Made by a program: the position numbers and the translations under genes
Source: Fasciolopsis buskii
Lineage: Eukaryota; Platyhelminthes; Trematoda; Plagiorchiida; Fasciolidae
Assembly (NCBI GenBank): GCA_008360955.1
Contig: LUCM01001939.1
Location: 4,718 to 68,717, forward strand
DNA: 64,000 nucleotides
Reading direction: 5' to 3'
Part shown: one piece after another, positions 45,226-57,250 of the stretch
Numbering within the stretch: position 1 is the stretch's first letter
How the letters are laid out: each line of letters opens with the position of its first letter
The notes under the pieces: model-generated
Told to the model about the DNA's origin: nothing
The model's input: only the letters and a program-made list of their open reading frames with translations
Databases searched by the model: none

Positions 45226-45488
45226 TTATTTTTCATGATCCAGGTTAGAAACAAGTTGTTGAAAATGTTCTAATATCAACGCCTTTTTCGAAGATAGCCT
45301 TGCTTCCAATTCTCTTGCTTTTTTGCATAATTCTTTTATTTCTATTACTATATTCTCTTCTTTTTCTTTGTGCTCCTGAGCCTGAGAGATCATGAACTGC
45401 AACGAATCCTGTATGTTCATAATTTTTTCTAAGAGATATTGCAGTTACTTGATGTCAAAGAAGATAACTTACCATTGTGCTCCGCCAT
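45226..45488 (-). CDS. Small two-exon coiled-coil protein, 72 aa
   Basis: Minus strand. ATG at 45488-45486, exon 1 is 45488-45473 (MAEHN plus one base). A 44-bp intron follows with donor G|GTAAGT and acceptor ATCTCTTAG. Exon 2 is 45428-45226 and ends in TAA. The joined frame is u-phase consistent (G+AA gives Glu). The protein continues EKIMNIQDSLQFMISQAQEH and ends FQQLVSNLDHEK, one amphipathic helix with Leu/Ile at heptad spacing, rich in Glu and Lys. I see no retroelement motif on either strand. Size and shape recall small subunits of complexes such as BLOC-1 or kinetochore factors, but I cannot assign it. Confidence 0.6.
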
Positions 45489-46839
45489 GCCAGTTTTTAC
45501 GCTAACTGATAGATCACCTTTTTCTTTCGGTGCTTCGCTGTGTACGTTGTTCTCCGAAGTTTCAAACTCATTAAAATGTAATCCTGAGTGAAAACTGTTG
45601 TTTTGGGGGCCTGATAGGATCGAACGCGCATTGTTTACATGGTCGATGGGTCTTCTGTAAAATCTAAGGCACCAATATTACCTGCGGAACATTCCGAGTA
45701 TTAGGGGCGCGATAACAAATAGCTATTTCAAACGTGTTCCGGTCGAGTCGAATTGTAGAGGGACGCTGATTTGTTCTTCTGGATCGCCTGTTTAGCCGAA
45801 TGTCGACCGCCCAGCACGGTCACCACTTGTGCGTCGCTCATGCACGCCCCAATCGCTCGCTCCTGTCAAAATTTACTCAACCTGTTACCGCTTCCGACTG
45901 TCTTTTTCTTGCACCGGTCAATTGTCGCGGTCTTCAGTATTGCAGTCGTACACAGCCAAGTGAGGGTGACGCTAAAGTGGTCACAATGGTTAAGGTCAAG
46001 GAAACGCAGTGCGAGGTCCGCGTTAATACAATCGGCCTTCCAGGATTACAGGACGTGCCGCATGATCCGAAGTGGATTGTCTAGTTTCGTGCAACAGTGA
46101 ACTTCACTGTCTTGCCTCGCGTCGACTGCACATTTTTCCTCCTCGGATGTTAATGTTATTTCCGGATGATATCTCGGGATCGCTTTTGGAAAAAAAGAAT
46201 CAGCGGCTGAAGTTGAAACCAGTGTACGCTCACCAACAGTCTGCCATCTGGAGTTTCCGGAGGCCTTTGGAGCTGTGAACCATAGGCTCCGTGACCTGCG
46301 GGGGGGGGCCTCGGGTGGCTATTGCTCTTACTTATGTATATTAGCGGCATAACTAGTGGGTTAGAAAATCCGCGTCTCATGTTTTTGAAAACATCAATCT
46401 TAGAGGGTTGACTAAGAGTGAGGCTTTCCAGAAGGGTGAGAATAGGGTTTACCAGTGATCGGTGTGCTGGGATCTTCCGCTGAACTGGAACAAATTTCAG
46501 CGGCTCATGGAAGGAGAGGCATATTCCCCTCGCCACACGAGTCCACTTGGGCATCCGATCGGGATAGAAGAAACTCAGCAGTCAAGAGACGACGGGGTAT
46601 TCGCCATTGCGGACTTCAACCCTAGTCTGCAGTGTCACGCCAATTGAAGTTGGCAATGAGTTAGAGACGAAAAATGCTTAATTCCGAAGGAGCTACTTTA
46701 GTTTGGAGAAGGGTTAGTGATGGAAAGAAAACGGACTAGGTTGAGGTGAACTAGCAAACTCCGCTATTCTTTGTCTAAGCGGGCCCTAAACTGTCCAAAA
46801 GTTGTGGTTAATATCTCTTTCTCCGGCAGTTTTTTCTAT
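45489..46839. other. 5' flank of small gene and unrecognised sequence
   Basis: This is the upstream region for the minus-strand 72-aa gene. The plus-strand frame 45800-46084 and minus-strand frame 46156-46554 have no clear domains. A poly(G) run lies near 46298-46307. Confidence 0.3.
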
Positions 46840-49800
46840 GCTTTGACTATCCTGTGCGAGAAGTGCGGCCGATGTTTATCAGGGCTGTGGGCCTTTTCAA
46901 CTTCACGCCGTACATTCGCATAGAGAGATCTTTTCCGCAGAGGACCAAAGAGACAGCTGCTCACAATGGACCACTCAGCAGCCTCAATATAACGATGAGG
47001 TCTCCTCTGAACCGTCTGCAGCACAATGAATGCGAGTTCTGCTGCCTCTCTTGACGAGCTACTCCTCATATTCACGGAGCCAACCATGGGAAGTGCCGTC
47101 TTATGGAATTAGCTTACTATTACCCAAGTGAGTACTCTCGGCTTGCACCGCATATCCCGTTGCTTTTTACACGGGTGTGGCCCGTTGCAACAATCTTATT
47201 GTCTTAATAGCAGCCACTGCAAGTTTGGTTGACGGTGCGAATGATGATAACTGTCAGATCTTTTGTTTCCGTTACCTTATGCATTTTTGCGAGGCTACAT
47301 AGATGTAGTTTTTTATGGTTCTCCTTGCCTGGCCGGATGCTTGCGCTTTCCTATATTCAGTGGCATTCCCAACCTAAAATGGACGAGCGAACACGGTGTC
47401 CAGATCAATCCGTACTATACCGACTCTGGGATTACCTAGAAGGTTTTGTCGTCAGCTAATAAATAACAAGTGGATTTGATTCATAGCATAAGGCTATTGA
47501 GGAGTCCTTGGAATAACATAGGTCTCAATACTGAACCTCTGGTTATCTCATGACAGGAATTCACCTGTGAGGGCCACGCTTCATCATCGCTGACATAGAA
47601 TCTACGGACCTTTGGTCAGTCTGCAATCCAGCGCGTGAACAAGGATGCTATATTTAGATCCCAGCTTGGACAATAGCAGCCTCTATAAACTGTGTCCTCG
47701 TGGTCCTGAAAATCCAGGTAGCACATTTCGACTGCATCCCTCTGTCCATTCTAGTAGTCATGTCGTCCAGCAATGACATATTTATCAGACACGATTTCCT
47801 ACTGGCAAAACTGCACTGCTTCTGGTTAACTAACTTGTTCTTGATTAGTTGCAGCGTTCCATTACCCTCAGCACCAGCGAAAGAAGGGAAACCGAGTGGT
47901 GGTTGCAATTATCTCGCCTACTTCATCCCTTGTGGATCGGCACCGCCTCCGCTACCTTTCACCACTCGGGGATTTCCGTGGCAATCAAAGACGATTGAGC
48001 TAGCGTGTTGGATGGATACCAAGCGTTTGTATCCATGGTTTGAGAATGGTCGAATGTAAACCGTTCGGACCTGTCGCGTAATGGATCTTTAAGCCCGATC
48101 TTCGGCCTCTTTATGAACAGTATCCACGGTGATCCTCTGTTTTGTATGAGATCGGACATAACTGAAACAGTGATTTGAGTTGTTCTTCGTTTGACACTAG
48201 GCGTAAATTGTATTGGCCCTGAATCTCTTTACGATTCGTGAGCGTAACTTCGAGGGCACTTGTGCATTTCAAGTTCCTCTGGTGGTGCGGTAACTCTGCT
48301 TCGCATGTTTTCTTCTTGTGCTTTCCCGACTGCCCCTTTCCACCGTGGTCGTCTTCCTTCCCCGCTTATCTTAATAATCCGGGTAAACGTCACCGTCAAT
48401 GTCATCAGATTGTAGGCGAAACGCTCCCAAACTCTAGCGTTGCTACTATCATTGCGTCATTGTAAGATAGCGGTCCTGTGGTGCAGAGTCCCCACGTTGA
48501 TGTTTTATAGGACTTTCTGTATTTATCGCGAGCTGCCCTTCGCGTACCCGAACCGGCACACCCCATGATCACTCCGGCCAAGTGCTGCGTTATTCTCAGC
48601 TCACTTACGTCCTAATCAAACTTGGCCATTACCAGATTCGAAGCGGAGGGTGTGTGGTAACCATTCATTTGTTTGGCGGCGCGTGTCGCGCGAGAAAGTT
48701 CTCTTGCATAAGATCGACCGTCTTCACCCCACGTCGTCTTTATAACCCACCTGGTCTCCTACTTAACCTCAGGGGTACTGAGGTGTGCCACCGGCAACAA
48801 TTCCATTCTCTTTCATGATTATTCTCCGCAGATAGCTGATAAGTTGATTGTGTCCCTCTGCTGCTGCTGTCGACCTTCGGCAGACACACAGAATTTTGAC
48901 TTCCCGTCTGGTTAAGGTAATCACCACTGAAGCCACCTGAATGCAAGGGTACTGTGGTAGGTCCCCTGAAGTTGCTGAAAATAATGCACAATCAAAAGCT
49001 CCAGCTCCTATCTTGTCTTCCTTCGTGACCTGTCCGTAGATCCGGTGGTCCTGTGATCATAATAACTCCGTCTTGACAATGCTTTCGAACCACTTTTCGG
49101 TCAGTGCAACGCAGTCGGCGTCACTCGACTTTTCAAAGCTTCCAGGCTATTTTTTTCTCACCCTGCAGGCGTCGCTGTGAAAAATGTCTATCCCTATCTC
49201 CTGCCCAATACTCCTTTCCGAAATCTCTGTTCCTATGCACCCGGGCTCCGTAACCGAGTGCACCTCTCGCTTTTTGATTATCTTTTCGTCCACGAGGTGG
49301 ACCTTGTGGTGCTTGTGCCTCGTTGTGGCCTTACTGCACTGTCTAAAGGCACTCCTCTTGGCGCCAATAGATTCCAGGGCCACAGATTCCTCGTGGCTTC
49401 CTCTGTTGGATGATACCCGGAAGCCCCACTCATTCATGTTAAGGATAACGGAAGAGATTTGCGCTCTCGAATTACCGATCTGCTCTCTGCCTCTAATGGT
49501 ACTCCTTGGTTAAAGTCCGTCGTCCAGCTCATTCCAAATACTTTGGTTGGCTACCTGGGGAATGATTTCGGTTGCGGCCAAGAAACCACCTCGACGTCTG
49601 GGGTTTGCAAAACTAGTCCGGTTTAGTTTCCAGCTCGCGTTGTGTCAGGCCTCCAATTCCCAGCCGGACAAGTTTATCAGAGCATCGGCTGAGAACATTT
49701 CTTGCTTGTCCCTATAGATCCATTACGCTTTGTCAGTTCCCTGTTCCCTTGTGCAGCTTTCCTACAATGGGGTTCGGCTAGGGCATTTATGACTACTTTT

Positions 49801-50000
49801 CTCTGGTGGCCTAGCGCCGGCTCAGCATTGTCTCTTAGTCTGTTGACGGAAGTGGCAACTGCTTCCATCGCATGTCGGATTTCCTGGACCTCGTGCCCCT
49901 GTTGGGGTATGCTTAGATCAGTGGCCATTTGTGCTGGAAGAATCTTCTATCTGCCCTCCTCTGGATTATCTCCGGCAGCTGTAGGTAAACTATGGCCCTC
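46840..50000 (-). mobile_element. Decayed CR1-type LINE, most complete copy
   Basis: Minus strand from 50000 downward. A gag-like ORF1 trace reads QRKVVINALAEP (49930-49680). The endonuclease reads DADCVALTEKWFESIVKTEL near 49110-49050, then VKILCVCRRSTAAAEGHNQL and ISYLRR (48900-48820). The pre-palm RT reads IPEW, VAEAVPIHKG and LLSLVLRV near 48000-47890. NKLVNQKQCSFASRKSCLIN and MSLLDDMTTRMDRGMQ follow (47850-47720). Thumb traces TETKDLTVII near 47270 and VQRR near 46990 complete it. Stops and frameshifts are frequent throughout. All plus-strand frames over this interval are shadows. Confidence 0.78.
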
Positions 50001-52079
50001 TCTGGGGTCCCTATTAAGAGCCCCTGCCCATGAAGTAGTCACCTTCCGTCCCTTCCGTATGTTCGCCTTTGAGATTCACGAGTCTGACGCACACTGGAGC
50101 TTATCAGCTGCAATCTAAAAATGAGATTCCGAGGTTTAATCAGTTCCTTCCTGCTTCCCGTTTGATGGGTGGGTTGCCCTGGTTTTATAATTCTGGATAC
50201 GCACTTGCGGACCCACTTCATTTCATCATGCAACGCTTAAAGATGTTATCTTGAATCCTAGTACTTTTCACATATCTGTTACAGGCCTGCATCCTAGATG
50301 GGAAAACCACTAGTGTGGTGGATTCTATTCATCTGTGCGACTTTGTGCTCAAAGGAGCCTTGGCGATTATTGGGTCATTGTGCGCTTCTAGTCTTTAACG
50401 ACTGCAGCTGAACACTGGAGTAATGATGAGAGCTAAACTGCCACAAGAAATATGGACTCAAGTGCTCAAGGACGAGTTCTTAATCAGTTTGAACGCTGCC
50501 TGAATTAAGACAACGCACCGTGACAAAAATCAAAATGTAAAATTCAGAATGATGGCTCAAACGGAGTCCGATAAGAGTGAGTGTTTTGTTCCTTCAGGTC
50601 ACCTTTGAGTACTTCTTCTAGTCGATTTTCTTGATCGTCCGTTTTCTTTCGCAAATCAACAGATTGTATTGGTCAGAAACAAATTCCTCTCACATTTTTT
50701 CTTCGTTCATCTTTCCTTTCGACGACTTTTGGCTTTTCTTCCACATAATTACCGTGCGCCAGTTCAGAAATCCCAATGTCTTGGAGAGCCTTAGATGACA
50801 ATGATGAGCACTTTGTTGCTAACTGTGCATAAATCCGGAGAACAGATGGTCTGCGATGGAAGCGGAAATGAGACTATAACTGTTAGAGGTTAGACAAAAA
50901 GAGAGAAAGACGATGAGAAGAGGGAGAAGGATGAATGGCCCAAATCTCAAGACAGCTGGCAACTGCTTCCGTTTGCTGAACCGGATACCAAATGGCTTCA
51001 AATCAATGGAACATTTTAAGGCCGGTCTGCAGAGCAAGATTGTGTTCGGGGGTGTATGATTGGTTTGGACTTTTTTGTTCATCCATGCACTGGAATCCGC
51101 CGTCAAACCTTATTTTCTTTTTTCATTCTCTTTTGCCTTTTCCCCATCCTTCTGTTACTTTTTTAAACTCTGTCTACCTTCTTTTTGACGGGGCTCCTTC
51201 TGTCAGTCAGACAGTGGTTTTATTTGTGACGTAGCCATGACAGCTCTGTTATTCGCATTTCACTCTCACATCCAGTATGGTATCTGCCGCCTTGTTGACA
51301 GCCGGATTTCTTTCTGTTGGTTCCGTCATTATTCTTTTTCACCTTTACCGTTCTTGTTTTCAGCTTCCAATCAATTCCGCTATATCTTTGAAAATAAATT
51401 TCTTTTGCTATGGTCTCCATTTCTTCGTCTTTTTTCTGCTTTTCCTTTCTTCTTTCGAGAGGAAGTTATGTTGCGTGCCACATGTCAACATTTCGACTTC
51501 AGTGATTGTTTGATGCTAGTGGCCTGGAAATGATGGACCCACATTGCCGGAGCGGATATTTCCGGATGAGCACGGTGTTATCGCCGCCAGTTCATACCAA
51601 TGTACCTTGCTGCAAGAGACTGCGGACTATCGCTGGAGCTGATTAAATCAATAATTGTAAAAGCTGGTGACCTGGGCTCCTCGGATCGCGCACACAAATA
51701 GTGGATCACTCTGAAGCACACGTAAAGATACGCGTGCGCACACAGAAGAGCTATCATTCAGTCAATCAGTCACTAATGTCAAACGGCCGTTCCGCCGAAG
51801 CGACCCTTTACATCGGATCGTTCTTTTGCCACAACGAGCGCTTTTGATTTCAAAATTTTCCGTGGTTTTTCAAGTGGTGCACGGGTGTATTTCTCAGCTA
51901 CATACTGGTTTGGTCGTCTTGTGACCGCGTTTTTGTTTCCTGTCTGCGCGACCGTCCTTGGTACTGGGTTGAAAGAGCGACAAACTCTGGCAAAGAGGAT
52001 TTTCCCTAACCTTTCGCCTTGGACATTGCTCCCGAAGCAACAGTTAGTGCCCCCACAACACCGGTTTGGCAGCTGGTCT
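50001..52079. other. Between two LINEs, nothing recognised
   Basis: T-rich plus strand near 51100-51460 gives hydrophobic open frames (51237-51533) without known motifs. No repeats were identified. Confidence 0.35.
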
Positions 52080-54550
52080 GAATGAATATATATTGAGGTG
52101 TTACTATTTTGTTAGGACATATCTCAGGGATATGAGTTCCCTTGTCAGCAGCCTGTTTTCCATACCACACAGTTTCAAAGCGCGGTGTCTATGTCGACAG
52201 GCTGTGTTCCTGGGACCACGCGCTCTTTTGTGGCCCTCTTCAAACTCCCCAAAGTGAACATGTTCAGAATGCAGGGGAGATGGTTCAACTTGAGCATAGC
52301 TTTCTGATCCAGCATGTCGCCGTTAATTACTTGCGACGGATCGCCGGACACGATCGACCCCAGCTCACAATTTTTTATTGTTCTTTCCGGTAAATTTCCC
52401 CCGCCCATTGACATGGTGTCCGACAATTTGCATTTCCCTGCACTCACATGCATTGAAAGGGAGGTCAATGTGGACGGATTACTGGCGGGATCGTTCAAAG
52501 TCTGATTGCAGCGCTTGTGTTTCTAGCGTAAATACTACGCCTCGGTGGGCCTTCAAGCCATCTGCGTACAGCGGGACTTTGGAGTCTACCAGCAAAAGAG
52601 TGCTATAAACGGTAATGTTGAACAGTTTTGGGTCTAATTCGGGCCCACGTGATACGCCGCACGGGATGTCAAATCCATTAAAAAGAGACCTGTTTACCCC
52701 TTCCTAGAATTTTTGATTGTCCAGATGGTGCGATACACAGGTGACAAGGGTTTCAGTTGGCCCAATTTCCCATAGTCTTTCCATTATTCGGGAAGGGCTC
52801 ATCCGGTCAAATTATTTAAGAAATCCCATGAGGTCATACTCGACTTATCTCCCCTTCCCACTGCTCCAACATGCCAGTCCATAACATCGACGAAGTTTGT
52901 TCGGCGCACTCTGTGTTTTCTATATACGTTTCGCTGAAAATCGTCGATCTGGTATTCCGTGACTTTTGATGTCGCCGATAGCAGAACTACTGGGCGATAG
53001 TATTCAGGTTCAAACCGACTGCAAGACTTGGGGAACGGAGAAACCACACAGATCTTTCATTTCCCTAGGACCTTGCCCGCTGGAGCAGAATGTTTGAATA
53101 GCTCACTGTGGCTGAGCCAGTTGGTCTGCACGCTGTTGCATCATGGTACGCAGAACCTCATCGAAGTCTGGTGATTTTCACACCTTTTGTCTGCTTAGCT
53201 CTTGCTCCGTGTATCAGGTGGAGAATCCATTTTACTTTTCTGCCCTTCGCGATGAGCGCTCTAAACCTCATTCTGTGGTGCTTTCATCCCCCGACAGCTG
53301 TATTCTGGTCAAGGGGAACAACAAAATGTGTTAGACACAGCGTATGTTGGCCTCATCATTGTCACTGTCCGTTGCTGTACCGCCTGACCTGTGCATACAA
53401 GCGACGCAAGGCTTGATAGCGTTTGTAGAAGTTCCTGGGTCTAAATCGTGCTGTTTTAAGAATTGTCTGTGCTAGTCTGTGATTTCCTGCCTTTGCTGGG
53501 TTTTAAACAGGCTCATCATGTCACTGTGATTATTATGATCCTGTGGGCCTTTTGATGAGTGATATTGGTCCGAGACGACCTATTTGCTTGAGGATTTTAT
53601 TTTCGGCCCTCCGGTTTCGGCTTGTGTTTTAAGATTGCTACAGGTGGATGGTGCAATAACAGGTGCTTTGTTTCATTTTCAACTCTTTTGATTCCTGCTG
53701 GTTGCTGGTTGATGCCTGGTGAGACGGGCCGTGGAATGTGAGTTACGTAACTTGTCACCCGAAAAATCAACCTTAATGAGGTCCCAACGAATGGCCCCTC
53801 TCTTCGTGCCAGCACCATCGTGCGCACAGGTATAAGCTTTATGACCTGGTGACCTCGCAGCCCCAAGGTTGCCCAAACCCAAAGATTGTCGATAGCACGT
53901 GACTCATTGAAAAATATCTCATACATTGTCGAAGGTGTGGAAATTAGTCCCCTATGAGTGAGCTGGTGCACATGCGCCTATCAACCCACTTTGTGCCCAG
54001 AAATATATAATGCCCACCAAGTAGATCCTAATCAGACAGGGCGTATCGCACTTTAGAAACGTACGTCAGTCTAGTCATTGTAACCCAAAGCGAGCGGGAG
54101 TTGATCTGATGTATCTGCTCAATAAGGTGATGCCGGAAAATTGTTCTTTTGTGTCTAGTTAGGCGGGGGCTGTAGGTCACTCACACAATATATTCTATTC
54201 TGTCGTCTTATGATTGCCTAAACACCCTCTGGTCCAGGGTTACGTTAATAAGGCGAGCGGTCTTGTGATTGCTGCTGATGTATACTGCACAGCTGCCACC
54301 TATGTCCCTCCTCCGATCAGCCCTCGAGATATCCGTTCCTTGGATGAGAACCTCCATGTCAGAGATGCCTGGGTGCTCTCGACTCTCGTGAATGCCAATC
54401 GCCAATTCTTCACACTGAGCTGTCAGGTTTCGCAGCTCGAGGAACTCAAGGCGCAAGCTCTGATTGTCAATGCTGATGCAGGCCACCATGGCGCCTTTGC
54501 ATTTGAGCTGTGTGTGCTTCGAATGAGCTGTTAGTTGTTAACCCCCCGGC
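52080..54550 (-). mobile_element. Decayed CR1-type LINE (EN, RT, thumb)
   Basis: Minus strand from 54550 downward. The endonuclease reads SLRLEFLELRNLTAQCEELA, then GISDMEVLIQG and DISRADRRRDIGGSCAVYIS (54480-54280). The endonuclease end reads STMYEIFFNESRAIDN near 53940-53880. The RT start reads PFPKSCSRFEPEYYRPVVLL then SATSKV (53040-52960), and a corrupted DF.K-like DFLNN near 52815. The thumb trace is near 52500-52170. The catalytic YADD segment is not visible. The plus-strand frame 54214-54534 is an antisense shadow. Confidence 0.8.
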
Positions 54551-55499
54551 AGTTTGTTTAAAGACTCACATCTATAAGCCACCCGTCAAATGAATGTCTA
54601 GGGTTTGAATGCTTGGAATGGTGTGACCTAAAGCAGAATTAACCGGGGAATTGTCGCCAGGTGCGATGGGTTTGGCAGTCTATTGATTGCACAAACAACC
54701 CGCCTTTGAGCTGATAATTTGAAGTCATTTATTTCCTCTGTTTTATGTCGTGCAGAGCACGACACTGTTGGTTTTCATGTCTCTATAGCCTGGTATCCCC
54801 TTTGCAGTAATGCTCTAGACGCTGATCTGCAGTTGCCTCAGTTTTCCGACCTTTCGCTGCCCGTGTCATATAGAGCAGGGAGGCCTGGCCGGGTTTGGAC
54901 CTCCCAGAAAATCTGGTGAATTGTTATTGCTGACATAAGTTGCCTCCTGTCCTCCGGCGGCTACAATGTTATTTTGACTAACGCAGGATTTTGAGAGAAC
55001 GCCGTATCCTCATTTCCTGCCAGACGATTGAGGTTCACTTAGTGGATATCAGCAATGAGCATCTTATTGAACAACTGCAGGACTGTAACCCCCATTATAT
55101 GTCCCCTGCTTCGTTAGCGATGGTGAGGTAGTTTAACTGAGGGTGACTGCAACACAAGACTTGATGGTGGGGTCGATGTCTTTTTTGTTTTGATTGGCTC
55201 CGATAAATTTATTCCCCGTTTCATCTTTTCTGCACATCACTTTCTTTAAATCAACCACGAATCCTTCCGTCCATGAGGTGAATGTGAACATCTGAGGGGC
55301 TTGCGCAACTATGCGCACCACATTCACACAAAAAGTTGGTTGTTCTGCGGTGGTCGCTGGGGCCGAATTTCTTTCCCATCACGGATGTATTATTGCAAAT
55401 TCACTGTAGCATCCGTTGAGTTAATTACGTGGGAACTGCTTGAACACAACGTTTTATCCGGTCTGGCTTCCCTGCTCATAATGACGATGAATCTAGATA

Positions 55500-57250
55500 G
55501 AAAAAACTATTTTACTAATATTCTTCTGTTGACTCAAATCACTCAAAATAAACACAGGAAGCCTAGCAACGCTTGTCAGATCCAAATGGAACTTTTGAAG
55601 GCTAAAAGTCTTCGGTAAGAAAGGAGAATTCCCGCTCTTAATGCAAGTTAGCCGCTTGCGACAAGATTTTCTTATTGAGTCAGAACTAAGGTTCACAGGT
55701 CCGGAAATGAGAGCTTTTGGGTAGCCTTACGAAATTCGAAAGACTTCCCACGTTTTCAAAGCTCGCTCGCAGCCCAAATCTTTAGCTATTTCGAACTTTA
55801 TCATATTCAGCAGCTTACGCATAGAGACTTCCGTAGACATCGCGGAGGCATTTACTGTACATTTCTAGTCTACACTGATTATTGACAATCTGCCACATTC
55901 TGAAATCCACCCCATTCTACCTTCTAGTGGATTATCCTCCATTTCATTCGACGTTGCTGGCATCATGGCAGTGAGGAAATATGCCAAGCCATTCCGAAGG
56001 CCGGGGCCCGATGGCATCCCGCCAGTCCTATTTCGCACCACTGGTCCAGATCTTTCTCTGCTCCCTCTAAATTCTTTCTCCCTCTACATGACTGACGTTG
56101 CGTTTCCGTCAAAACGGAAAATCTCCACTACTGTTCCACACTACAAAAAGGGTTCTAGGTTTGACCCCGAAAACTTTCGCTCCGTCAACCACACTCCAGT
56201 TCTAGGCAGGCTTGTGAAAAAAGCTGTTAAAGAACAACTGGTAAAGTTCTTTATTGCTCACAATCTTATCAACCTTTTCTGACACGGCATCTTGAGTGGC
56301 CGATCTTGCCTTATCCGTCGGTTTGACTTCTTGGTCTTACCTACCCAGAGTGCTGATTCCCACCGGGTCGGTGATCATAATATTTCAAATCATATCAAAA
56401 GTAATTGACCGCCTTTCCCATTCCCGACTTCTGGCCAAGATTAGGACTTATGGAATAAGAATTCCACTCTTATCTTGGCTATCATCCTACCTTTCTGATC
56501 GCTTTCGGGTAGTCAACATTAACGGTGGTTTTTTCCAGCTCTATGCTATTACCAGTGGGGTTATTCATGGGAGCGTCCTTGGTCCTCTTCTATTCCAGCT
56601 ATACATTAGTGATATCTTTAAAGTTATTCGTTACGGCACACCATTCCTGTTTGCCGATGATATTGAAATAGAGTACTCCTTTGAGGGTTGTTCATTTAAC
56701 TGAAACCTTGCACTTGTCAATGAGGACCTAAAGTCTCTCTTGAGATAGTACTTCCGTTTTACTGCCATCAATGCGCACATTCTCCGAGGGTTCTATGGCT
56801 TCCGGCCCTATCCGATCAACAGAGCCTTAAGCTAGTTACTTTTTCCTACTTGCGCGTATCATATACTCTTCTCCTTGTCGCGCGAATGATCATCTTCGCC
56901 TTATGCGGCGTTTAGTAAACCACTGCAACAAAAGTGTTCGCCGCCTCAACGCTCTCTCCTGTCATTACCTTCGGCAAGATTTCTGTTGCATATCTGGGGT
57001 TCCCCAGGTGGTATTTTTGATATGAGCTTGTTTCCACAAGCTGCACAACCAGCTTGGCTTGTCAGTAGAGTACAGCTCGTAAAATCCTTTGCCAACGCCT
57101 CCGCACGACAAGTGGAACCATTACTATACATGACACTAAATCCCGTTACCAACCGTAACTTTTGGGGCAAGTAGGCCTCCCACACTTCGTGTCTGTCAGG
57201 GCTTCGCATCTGAGCTTCTAGCCTGTATTCCTTCCGGTCGGCCTACCATA
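55500..57250 (+). mobile_element. Decayed Jockey/CR1-type LINE, RT with FADD
   Basis: Plus strand. Linker traces (SVDIAEAFTVHF near 55840) lead into FRRPGPDGIPPVLFRTTGPD near 55990, YKKGSRFDPENFRSVNHTPV and LGRLVKK near 56140-56220, and HGILSGRSC near 56285. Next come ISKVIDRLSHSRLLAKIRTY and GIRIPLLSWLSSYLSDR (56390-56505), VNINGGF, GSVLGPLLFQLYISDIF, and an intact LFADDIEIEYSF near 56650-56690. Frame breaks and stops separate the blocks, and the thumb beyond 56720 is heavily decayed. It shares sequence blocks with the minus-strand LINE at 61120-63720, so both belong to one family. Confidence 0.85.

Noticed and set aside
49177..50118. Several long plus-strand open frames, some hydrophobic and membrane-like
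   Set aside because: They overlap the minus-strand LINE endonuclease and ORF1 region, so they are shadows.
54214..54534. Plus-strand 106-codon open frame
   Set aside because: It is antisense to a LINE endonuclease (GISDMEVLIQG, DISRADRR, GGSCAVYIS on the minus strand).
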